NCBI GenBank assembly: GCA_041484845.1
Contig: JBGPIK010000376.1
Span: 1-6,746 of the forward strand
Direction: 5' to 3'
Source: JBGPIK01 sp041484845
GTDB lineage: Bacteria; Desulfobacterota; Binatia; UBA9968
DNA length: 6,746 bases
Made by a program: the position numbers and the translations under genes. Below the pieces are notes generated by a model. That model searched no databases. It was not told the DNA's origin and worked only from the letters and a program-made list of their open reading frames with translations. Positions 1 through 5,307 of this stretch are shown here, one piece after another; positions within the stretch are counted from its first letter, which is position 1; the number at the start of each line of letters is the position of its first letter.

Positions 1-2401
1 CGACGGTATCGAGGTCTTCGATATTGTCCACCATGCTGCCGTTCGGACGACCCAGGCAGTCGTTGATCTTAGTGCCGTCGTCATTCATTTGAGCTGTGGT
101 GATGATCTTCGAATCATCGCATTCGTGTTGCCCATAAACTTCGCGTAGGTTGGCGACAAGCCTTTGCTGCTCAACGTGTTCCGGAGAGTTCTTGAACAAT
201 TGCGGGTCGATGAATTCATCGAAGCTCGTGAGCTGCTTCAGCCCGTACTGCCGGCGAAATTCATTATAGCGCGGCACGCCGCGTTCGCGGTCGCGAATGA
301 TATCGAGAGCTAGAACATCGATCTTGCCGGTGGCGCTGTTTAATCGTGGCATGCTGAGATTCTGCAGGAAGAGCGGATGATTTTGCAGTGTTAGCTTACC
401 GAGGCGCTGCCGCCCCATGGAAAGCGCCCAGTTGGCCAGCCCATAGTGCCGCATCGCTTGAGTTGCCTTACCGCGCAAAGTGTCCACGACCGGAATCTTG
501 TACTCGATGGCGTTCGAACGATTGAGCTCGCGGAATTCGATGAGATCGGGAACCATAGGGTGGAGGCGATAAACTGTGATGAACTCTTCCGGAAAATTGA
601 ACGGCGAACCAAAGTGGTTGACGCCGCCGTTGATATCCGGTTTGTCACTGCCCAAGCCGAAGATTCCCGGTCCCGAAGCGAACACCGAGTACCATTGGCT
701 GTTACTCTTGGCACTCTCTGATTTTGTCAGTTCGTCGATGACGTTTTTGAGCGCGCGCGTCACCAGAGTATGATTCCCGAATAGCCCGTTCCAGTTGGCG
801 TTCATGGCGAGATAGAGCGGCTCGTTGTAAAGAAGCTGCGTTGTCCACTCGATCGTATGGATCTTGGCAATTTCCGCCGCGAGGACCAGCCGCGCCACCT
901 CGAATAACTCATCAGCGGTGACGTCCTGGTACCGGATGACAACGTCGGGTTTCGCCGGATCGCGCAGGCCGCAATCGCCTTGTGGCGTGGCGGCCGCTTG
1001 TTTTCGAAATGCGTCGACAAAGAAGTTGTGCTCGCGAGCAAAAACGTTGTGAAAGAAACTCAGACCGATGGTCCAGTTGTCGGGGAAGGCTACGGCCTCC
1101 TGGCCGGACCACTGGGGATTCATGGGATCTGAGGCTTGCAATATCGGCAAGTACCTTGTGTTCTCTACTGCGCCGCTTCTGACCGGCTCGAGAAGCAATT
1201 TGGCAGAGTCGCGCGGATCGCGCTTGACGCGCCGGCGAGAGATTTCGTTGTAACCGTAGATTTGCGACGCATCCCACCAAGCCGTGACCTTGTTGGGAGT
1301 CGTCTTATGTGCTCGCGTCAAGTATTGCTCGTTTTTGTAAGTAAAAGTTGGGGGCGGAGTATCCTCGGCAATGATGCTTTTGTCGATACGGTCATCAGGG
1401 CGGCAGCCGAGCCGGTTGACATCATTTGCTATAAGGTGGCTTTCGACATTAGGGATGCGCTGCGTGCTGCAGCCCATTGCCATCAATTCCGAGTCGTTCT
1501 TTCCCTCCTCCAGATGGGAAAACCAATCGTGGGTCATAAACTGAATCCAGAACGCCGCCAAGACATTTAAATGCGGCGCTTTTTGATAGTCGCAGTTTGC
1601 GGCGGGCGCGTAGTCCGGCAGGCCTCGGCCCTCATTGCATTTGCTCGGATCTTTTTGAATCCGGGTAAAAAGCTTTTTGCTGATCACCTGAGGATCAGGT
1701 TTCAATAGACTCAGACGGCCGCCATGGCGATTTCTTGTGATCTCATTTTTTTCTAAGTCCGGAAACGTGGCTGCGAACTCTACGTTTCTCGCGAACGGCT
1801 GGTCGGTGGACCCCATCAGTGGGTTTCTTATGTCATTGCAGATCCCGGTGAGATTGCGAAAACGGACCAGCGCTCCAGTGCATCGTTGCGGTCCGGCGCC
1901 GCCGGCGTCCTTATAGTACGGATGATCCTTCGGCAGGCGCATCTGATCCCAAACTTTCAATGACCGTCCGTCGGTGCCGTTACGGCCGCGAATAGATTGT
2001 TCATAAGTGCCGCTGTTATCGAAGAGGTTGTATTTGAGCAGCTCCACCCGCTGGTATTCGAGATCCAGCAGCGCTCCGTCGATGCCGCGTTGGTTGGGAC
2101 TGAAAAAACCAAGTTTGTCACTTAACCCGCGCGCGGTGCTCTCGGCGTCTCCGGCTGCCCAATATTTCTGCCAGTCGACCCACGGCGTCTTGGACCACGC
2201 GACAGCGCTAGCGCCGCCCCGGCAGCGCGCGGTATCCTGATTAACTTTACCCAAGAACCGGTCCTTCCGGTCCACCTTGATTTCGTGAAATCCGCTGAGC
2301 GCATAACTGATGCAACTGCCGAACTCGCTTTGCCGAATCAACGGATAGCTTGTAAATAAAGCGAGGGCCGCGACAATCAGCCAAAGCGTTTTGCGCTTCA
2401 T
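1..2401 (-). CDS. Alpha-dioxygenase/cyclooxygenase-like haem peroxidase (3' end beyond window)
   Basis: I translated this frame by hand: it is open from ATG at 2401 to the left edge (800 codons plus one base), so the C-terminus is missing. Residues 1-22 form a basic, hydrophobic N-terminus (MKRKTLWLIVAALALF), suggesting a signal peptide or membrane anchor. Animal haem peroxidase landmarks occur in order: Gln287 and distal His291 in WIQFMTHDWF, DASQIYG from residue 377, Arg456 in FAREHN, His515 in KIHTIEWT, Tyr611 and proximal His614 in VYRLHPMVPD, and RDRERGVPRYNEFRR from residue 703. The YxxH pair is the catalytic-tyrosine and proximal-haem-ligand arrangement of cyclooxygenase and plant alpha-dioxygenase, and RDRER..YNEFRR is typical of the PIOX-like branch. 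Thr290 replaces the Asp that covalently binds haem in mammalian peroxidases. Known plant relatives oxygenate fatty acids at C-2; the substrate here is inferred. By analogy about 130 residues are missing. No in-frame alternative start exists between the upstream stop near 2468 and 2401, and the Shine-Dalgarno site is weak. Confidence 0.93.
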   Translation of the reverse strand, partial: MKRKTLWLIVAALALFTSYPLIRQSEFGSCISYALSGFHEIKVDRKDRFLGKVNQDTARCRGGASAVAWSKTPWVDWQKYWAAGDAESTARGLSDKLGFFSPNQRGIDGALLDLEYQRVELLKYNLFDNSGTYEQSIRGRNGTDGRSLKVWDQMRLPKDHPYYKDAGGAGPQRCTGALVRFRNLTGICNDIRNPLMGSTDQPFARNVEFAATFPDLEKNEITRNRHGGRLSLLKPDPQVISKKLFTRIQKDPSKCNEGRGLPDYAPAANCDYQKAPHLNVLAAFWIQFMTHDWFSHLEEGKNDSELMAMGCSTQRIPNVESHLIANDVNRLGCRPDDRIDKSIIAEDTPPPTFTYKNEQYLTRAHKTTPNKVTAWWDASQIYGYNEISRRRVKRDPRDSAKLLLEPVRSGAVENTRYLPILQASDPMNPQWSGQEAVAFPDNWTIGLSFFHNVFAREHNFFVDAFRKQAAATPQGDCGLRDPAKPDVVIRYQDVTADELFEVARLVLAAEIAKIHTIEWTTQLLYNEPLYLAMNANWNGLFGNHTLVTRALKNVIDELTKSESAKSNSQWYSVFASGPGIFGLGSDKPDINGGVNHFGSPFNFPEEFITVYRLHPMVPDLIEFRELNRSNAIEYKIPVVDTLRGKATQAMRHYGLANWALSMGRQRLGKLTLQNHPLFLQNLSMPRLNSATGKIDVLALDIIRDRERGVPRYNEFRRQYGLKQLTSFDEFIDPQLFKNSPEHVEQQRLVANLREVYGQHECDDSKIITTAQMNDDGTKINDCLGRPNGSMVDNIEDLDTV

Positions 2402-2618
2402 CGCAACTTTTAGCTCAAATGCCCATTGATCTCGTTCACGCGTAGCCGGGACAGCAAGTGTTATTTACAAGCGAATCCAAGCCGCCGTCACAATCTATAT
2501 CTTTTTGCGCTTTAACTCTAAAGCCTGTATAGGTCAAAGGATACTTAATTAATTTATAACCTGCGTTCTCATTCGTGCGCATCGTCGACTTTGTGCGCGC
2601 TTCTGATAAGGGACCTCT
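2402..2618. promoter_or_regulatory. Divergent intergenic promoter region
   Basis: This 217-bp gap separates the minus-strand oxygenase from the plus-strand transporter and must contain both promoters unless transcription enters from elsewhere. Its centre is AT-rich. A plausible sigma70-type pair for the transporter is TTGCGC at 2505-2510 and TATAGG at 2528-2533, with a 17-bp spacer. For the oxygenase, the minus strand reads TTGACC at 2537-2532 and a poor TAAAGC at 2514-2509, also 17 bp apart. The two candidates overlap, which would allow one regulator to act on both genes. No operator palindrome or riboswitch was recognised. The promoter boxes are pattern matches only. Confidence 0.4.
2608..2613 (+). 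promoter_or_regulatory. Ribosome binding site of the EamA transporter
   Basis: AAGGGA lies five bases before the ATG at 2619. It supports that start over in-frame codons further inside the gene. Confidence 0.6.
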
Positions 2619-3488
2619 ATGTCCGCTGAATTTTACGCTCTGGCGAACGCGTTTTTGTTCGCCTTGCACAATATGTTCACTAAAAAGGCGCTCCGCTACT
2701 CGAATCCCGCCACCGCCGTCATCAGCAGTCTTTTGATCAACATCGTGTTTCTCTGGGGCGTGTCGATTTTGTTCGTGCCGTTGTCGTCGCTCACCAGCGC
2801 TTCGATTTTGATTTTTGTCGTCGTCGGGCTGTTCCAGCCGGGACTCACGCGCCTGCTCAGTTACAAAGGGATCGATGCCCTCGGGGTGGCGATCACCGAT
2901 CCCATTCGCGCCACGACACCGCTTTTCAGCGCCATGATGGCGATTATTTTTCTCGGCGAGAACCTCACAGTACCGATTATCGTCGCCACTTTGACGATCA
3001 TGGCCGGCATCACTCTATTGTCTTGGCGCAGCGGCGCGCTGAAGCTAACGGGGTCTGCCGTTTTTCTCTGGTATCCGATCGCGGCCTCTGCGCTGGCCGG
3101 CGCCACTCAGGTGGTGCGGAAATTCGGCCTTGCTGCGGGGCCGCACCCGTTTGTGGCGGCGGCGGTGACGGCAAGCTCGTCTTTGGTGGTGTCGCTGGCG
3201 ACCCTGTGGTACGTGGAGAAGACACAAGAAACATGGAAGATGAACCGCCATTGTTTCTGGTGGTTCCTCGCGGCCGGCGTCACCATCAGCCTCGGCATGG
3301 TGTGCATCTATTACGCGCTCGATCTGGGCAAGGTCTCCGTCGTCATTCCGATCAGCAGCACCGGCCCGTTTTTCTCCCTGATTTTCGCCGCGCTCTTCCT
3401 GCGCGACGTGGAGCGGGTGACGTTAAGAATCGTCCTCGCCGCCGCGATGATTATTGGCGGGGTGTTGCTGCTGACGTTATGGAAGTGA
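2619..3488 (+). CDS. EamA/DMT-superfamily inner-membrane transporter
   Basis: The gene is complete, 289 residues, the usual size for an EamA (drug/metabolite transporter) protein with two repeated five-helix halves. Hydrophobic segments fall at roughly residues 5-20, 32-54, 62-80, 90-112, 118-135, 145-165, 176-198, 212-233, 239-261 and 268-287, giving ten helices. Family-like features are the DPIRATTPLFSAMMA stretch near residues 94-108 followed by FLGE (111-114) in the first half, and the equivalent PISSTGPFFSLIFAALFLRD (244-263) in the second half. Both are the helix 4/9 pattern typical of EamA domains. Members export or import small metabolites such as amino acids or sugars; the substrate cannot be read from sequence. 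The gene is divergent from the oxygenase. The ATG at 2619 has an AAGGGA site in front. No T-tract terminator follows the TGA. Confidence 0.92.
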   Translation: MSAEFYALANAFLFALHNMFTKKALRYSNPATAVISSLLINIVFLWGVSILFVPLSSLTSASILIFVVVGLFQPGLTRLLSYKGIDALGVAITDPIRATTPLFSAMMAIIFLGENLTVPIIVATLTIMAGITLLSWRSGALKLTGSAVFLWYPIAASALAGATQVVRKFGLAAGPHPFVAAAVTASSSLVVSLATLWYVEKTQETWKMNRHCFWWFLAAGVTISLGMVCIYYALDLGKVSVVIPISSTGPFFSLIFAALFLRDVERVTLRIVLAAAMIIGGVLLLTLWK

Positions 3489-3529
3489 TTTGGTAGTGGT
3501 TTGTCATGAAGAGTGACGGAAGTTGGTTT

Positions 3530-3572
3530 TACCGTCGTAGCGTTCGCATCGAGTGCTCGATCGGCAACGGTA
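3530..3572. repeat. Nested inverted repeat downstream of the transporter
   Basis: The outer arms TACCGT (3530-3535) and ACGGTA (3567-3572) enclose an inner palindrome ATCGAG-TG-CTCGAT (3548-3561). Both arm pairs are perfect and could form a bulged hairpin in the transporter mRNA trailer. No U-run follows, so a Rho-independent terminator is unlikely. It may instead protect the mRNA 3' end or be a remnant of a dispersed repeat. Confidence 0.35.
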
Positions 3573-3644
3573 TGCCGAAATGACGACAAACGTGTCATAA
3601 GTCCGTGAGTTGTATTGGATCTAAGGAGAATCAATTCAATTATT

Positions 3645-3673
3645 GCGGGTTTGATTCCCCGCAGCTTGCTGCG
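3645..3673. repeat. Overlapping hairpins TGCGGG/CCCGCA and CGCAGC/GCTGCG
   Basis: Two mutually exclusive perfect stems overlap. TGCGGG pairs with CCCGCA across an 8-base loop. CGCAGC (3660-3665) pairs with GCTGCG (3668-3673) across TT. A run of six A follows at 3675-3680, so on the plus strand no U-tract terminator forms. From memory, CCCCGCAGCTTGCTGCGGGG is a common dispersed palindrome in some proteobacterial genomes; this would be a copy with a degenerate right arm. Confidence 0.4.
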
Positions 3674-3701
3674 TAAAAAACTATTCGCAGACCTCTTAGA
3701 G

Positions 3702-3736
3702 TCCGTCATTCCCGAATGCTTCTATCGGGAATCCAG
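3702..3736. repeat. REP-like palindrome ATTCCCGA...TCGGGAAT
   Basis: An 8-bp perfect inverted repeat, ATTCCCGA (3708-3715) and TCGGGAAT (3725-3732), flanks a 9-base loop. The context CGTCATTCCCG...CGGGAATCCAG resembles a widespread class of intergenic palindromes in proteobacteria. It lies about 40 bp outside the end of the RAYT element. RAYTs are associated with such repeats, but its sequence differs from the element's own ends, so a functional link is not shown. Confidence 0.5.
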
Positions 3737-3748
3737 GCGAGACCGGAG

Positions 3749-3922
3749 CTGGGGAACAACCTAGGGCTGAATCTGTGGGACGTTGTTGACTAGATTGACG
3801 AGATCTGCCCTTCGGCTGAGAACTCTCGAGACACCCGAGGTGGATATCCCTACCTGACGGGCTATCTCGGCCACTGGTAATCCGTGTCGCTTCACCAAAG
3901 TTTCAATGAGATCGGCCCGCGC
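3749..3922. repeat. Tandem duplication, outer copy A (174 bp)
   Basis: This segment and the next (3923-4084) are tandem copies. Both begin with the identical 16-mer CTGGGGAACAACCTAG (3749 and 3923), and a third CTGGG lies at the far boundary (4085). The body at 3779-3927 aligns with 3941-4089 at an offset of 162, with 14 mismatches in 149 positions by my count (about 91% identity). Copy A holds 12 bases near 3765-3776 that copy B lacks. Confidence 0.9.
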
Positions 3923-3934
3923 CTGGGGAACAAC
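3761..3934 (-). pseudogene. Detached second copy of the transposase C-terminal helix-turn-helix
   Basis: Directly after the TAG stop of the transposase (3937-3935) the same frame continues open: VVPQ, then ARADLIETLVKRHGLPVAEI and a helix-turn-helix (ARQVGISTSGVSRVLSRR), ending NNVPQIQP and TAG at 3763-3761. It has no start codon or ribosome binding site, so it would be translated only by reading through one amber codon, giving a 389-residue protein with two such domains. It differs from the upstream copy by T/S, V/L, L/V and N/K in the shared part. Nine further codons differ silently, and there is no frameshift or internal stop. It is most likely a non-expressed remnant; constrained divergence is discussed in the findings. 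Confidence 0.75.
3777..3799 (+). repeat. Left terminal inverted repeat of the RAYT element
   Basis: It begins GGGACGTTGTTGACTA and finishes with ATTGAC. Its reverse complement occurs at 4982-5004 with a single base difference. A diverged third copy at 3939-3961 overlaps the last codons of the transposase and has lost its first G. The core TTGAC-N4-TTGAC is kept in all three. Confidence 0.85.
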
Positions 3935-4084
3935 CTAGTGGACGTTGTTGACTAGCTTGACCACGTCCGCCCTTCGGCTGAGAACTCTCGAGACGCCCGA
4001 GGTGGATATGCCTACCTGACGCGCGATCTCGGCCAGAGGTAATCCGTGTCGCTTCACCAAACTTTCAATGAGATCTGCGCGCGC
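3923..4084. repeat. Tandem duplication, inner copy B (162 bp)
   Basis: This is the copy that forms the actual 3' end of the transposase gene. It lacks 12 bases relative to copy A between the inverted-repeat core and the stop codon. The gap is in frame: VPQIQP-stop in copy A corresponds to VH-stop here. Confidence 0.9.
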
Positions 4085-4930
4085 CTGGGACGTCCTCCCA
4101 TGGCGGCTCCCTGAACGCAACTCCTGCACCGTTACCCTGTGCTTCTGGCACATGGCCGCAATGAGTTTCTCCACCTTTTTCCTTAAAAGCGTCCCACGGT
4201 ACTGTCTCCGCCCGCGCTCGGTCTCCTTTAACACCCTTTCTACAAACGATCCACTCCCTAATATCCTATCATCACTCAGCTCCCTTTTGCCCTGACGCCG
4301 CAGTGACAACACCTCGGACCAGCCCCCCATGGACCGCACCAGTCCTCCGCCCACCAATTCGGGTCTCCTTCCTAAAGACATTCCCGCCCGGACAAACTCC
4401 CGATACGCCTGAACGGCTTCCTTTTCTCTTTTACCGAACCAGTTCAACACATAGTCCCGGTCTTGCCATTTATAACCAACCTGAGCCGTTATCACTCCAT
4501 GGCCGCAGTAACGATAGTGCTCCAGTTCCCTCAGATCTTTGACCAGCTTCACTCGGAGCGGATTTAAATGAATGTAGCGAACCAGTTCCGCGAAATAGCT
4601 GTCGGCATCGCAGACAATTGATTTGTAACGGTTCTGAAAAAGGTGGCCATGGCGCCGGTGGCGTAAATTGTAGTGAACTGCGTACCCTGTGAGAAAACGG
4701 CGCATAAAGAACGGAAGCCCTCTCGGACCGCTGGCGATAAGAAAATGGGCATGGTTGGTCAACAAAGCCCAGGCGTACACTTTAGTATCGGTCGCCAAGG
4801 CCAACTCGCCGAATCGGCGGACGAATTCCCTCCGATCGTGCTCATCATCAACGATCCGCCGCCGATCGATGCCGCGTAAAATGACGTGATGCAGTGTGCC
4901 GGGTGAATCTAGTCTTGCCTGCCTGGGCAT
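3935..4930 (-). CDS. REP-associated tyrosine transposase (RAYT, Y1/HUH family) with C-terminal HTH
   Basis: The 331-residue protein starts MPRQARLDSPGTLHHVILRG, the signature beginning of long RAYT-type transposases. The HUH metal-binding motif is His60-Ala-His62 in LTNHAHFLI. The likely nucleophilic tyrosine is Tyr119 in ELVRYIHLNPLR, and HGHLFQNRYKS (94-104) is the usual conserved block between them. Residues about 250-280 are basic, resembling the DnaA-like C-terminal region of long members. Residues 296-320 form a helix-turn-helix (LPLAEIARQVGISTSGVSRV). Such enzymes cut and join single-stranded DNA at palindromic ends. A strong AAGGAGGAG site precedes the ATG at 4930. The final codons (LVNNV) are written within a copy of the element's terminal repeat, so coding end and DNA end overlap. 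All catalytic residues are present and the gene is probably intact, but the tail is rearranged. Confidence 0.95.
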   Translation of the reverse strand: MPRQARLDSPGTLHHVILRGIDRRRIVDDEHDRREFVRRFGELALATDTKVYAWALLTNHAHFLIASGPRGLPFFMRRFLTGYAVHYNLRHRRHGHLFQNRYKSIVCDADSYFAELVRYIHLNPLRVKLVKDLRELEHYRYCGHGVITAQVGYKWQDRDYVLNWFGKREKEAVQAYREFVRAGMSLGRRPELVGGGLVRSMGGWSEVLSLRRQGKRELSDDRILGSGSFVERVLKETERGRRQYRGTLLRKKVEKLIAAMCQKHRVTVQELRSGSRHGRTSQARADLIESLVKRHGLPLAEIARQVGISTSGVSRVLSRRADVVKLVNNVH

Positions 4931-4937
4931 GGCTCTG

Positions 4938-4946
4938 CTCCTCCTT
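4938..4946 (-). promoter_or_regulatory. Strong Shine-Dalgarno site of the transposase
   Basis: The minus strand reads AAGGAGGAG, ending seven bases before the ATG at 4930. It is a near-perfect anti-16S match and settles the start codon. The inverted repeat about 35 bp upstream contains TTGACA (4986-4981), a consensus -35 box, but only a poor -10 (TAGAGA, 15-bp spacing) follows it. Confidence 0.75.
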
Positions 4947-4981
4947 CAACTTGGCCTACTCTCTACCGATCGGGAGTCTTT

Positions 4982-5004
4982 GTCAATATAGTCAACAACG
5001 TCCC
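4982..5004 (-). repeat. Right terminal inverted repeat of the RAYT element
   Basis: On the minus strand it reads GGGACGTTGTTGACTA followed by TATTGAC, matching the left end at 22 of 23 bases. It lies upstream of the transposase start, and its TTGAC boxes could serve as promoter -35 elements, transposase-binding sites, or both. Confidence 0.85.
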
Positions 5005-5307
5005 CTCACATGCTCCCCTTTCTGGAAGCTACTACTTATCACACGCGCACGATAGTTGAGAAAAGTATTATTTACGGCACAACGGGACCCAGATTCGTCG
5101 AGGGGATAAAGGCTAATTTCGTCGTAGGATTGAACTGATAGACGCAACAGGCAAGTCTCGCACGATTTAGTCGTCGAAGAAATCAATTCCATTTCGGGGT
5201 TCACCTCGCGCTTAGCCGCGCGAACGCGGCGTCCGTCTGAGGCAGAAGGGTAGGCCTGAGAATTCCGAATGCTCCCTACCTTCACTTGTCCCGGCTTAAC
5301 AATCTCC
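5005..5307. other. Gene-free interval downstream of the VWA gene
   Basis: I see no gene here. A minus-strand frame covering 4992-5345 starts inside the VWA gene's 3' end, runs into the element's terminal repeat and has no family resemblance. The only clear structure is a small GC-rich hairpin at 5215-5230. The interval separates the stop of the VWA gene from the mobile element. Confidence 0.6.
5215..5230. other. Small perfect hairpin GCCGCG-CGAA-CGCGGC
   Basis: A six-base-pair GC stem closes a four-base loop, which reads TTCG on the minus strand. It lies about 80 bp after the stop of the VWA gene and could stall polymerase or stabilise the mRNA. No T-run follows on the minus strand, so it does not qualify as a standard intrinsic terminator. 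Confidence 0.3.

Larger units (their letters stand above)
3489..3776. other. Gene-free interval rich in palindromes
   Basis: No convincing coding frame exists in these 288 bases between the transporter stop and the mobile element. The minus-strand frame at 3311-3709 mostly runs antisense to the transporter and resembles no family. The interval contains three separate palindromic structures, listed individually, and the start of the tandem duplication at 3749. None has a T-tract positioned to make a clear intrinsic terminator for the transporter. Confidence 0.6.
3777..5004 (-). mobile_element. RAYT-type (IS200-like HUH) transposable element with terminal inverted repeats
   Basis: The transposase gene is enclosed by imperfect 23-bp inverted repeats at 3777-3799 and 4982-5004, which match at 22 of 23 positions. 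The element is 1228 bp as it stands, about 1065 bp without the tail duplication. No matching target-site duplication is visible outside the ends, as expected for HUH/Y1 transposition. It lies between the convergent transporter and VWA genes, so no host gene is obviously interrupted. The exact ends are inferred from the repeat boundaries. Confidence 0.75.

Noticed and set aside
446..1570. Several plus-strand open frames (446-721, 864-1052, 1136-1570)
   Set aside because: They lie antisense to the 800-codon oxygenase frame, show no family motif and have no ribosome binding sites I can see.
2436..2669. Minus-strand 77-codon frame across the divergent intergenic region
   Set aside because: It starts inside the transporter gene and crosses the candidate promoters; its product resembles nothing known.
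3023..3496. Plus-strand 157-codon frame inside the transporter gene
   Set aside because: It is a frame-shifted shadow of the transporter, rich in Arg, Gly and Pro as expected from reading GC-rich codons out of phase.
3645..3660. Resemblance of GCGGGTTTGATTCCCCGC to a tRNA T-arm
   Set aside because: The stem pairs only with an eight-base loop instead of seven, and no acceptor, anticodon or D arm is found nearby.
3645..3680. Hairpin followed by an A-run as a terminator
   Set aside because: The run is A on the plus strand, and for minus-strand transcription the T-run would come before the hairpin, so neither orientation fits an intrinsic terminator.
3311..3709. Minus-strand 132-codon frame
   Set aside because: About half is antisense to the transporter and the rest crosses palindromic repeats; no domain is recognisable.
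3749..3764. Similarity of CTGGGGAACAACCTAG to a rearranged terminal repeat (both contain GGGG/GGGA, AACAAC or GTTGTT, and CTAG)
   Set aside because: The inner block is in opposite orientation and the match is short; it is better explained as flanking DNA carried along in the tandem duplication.
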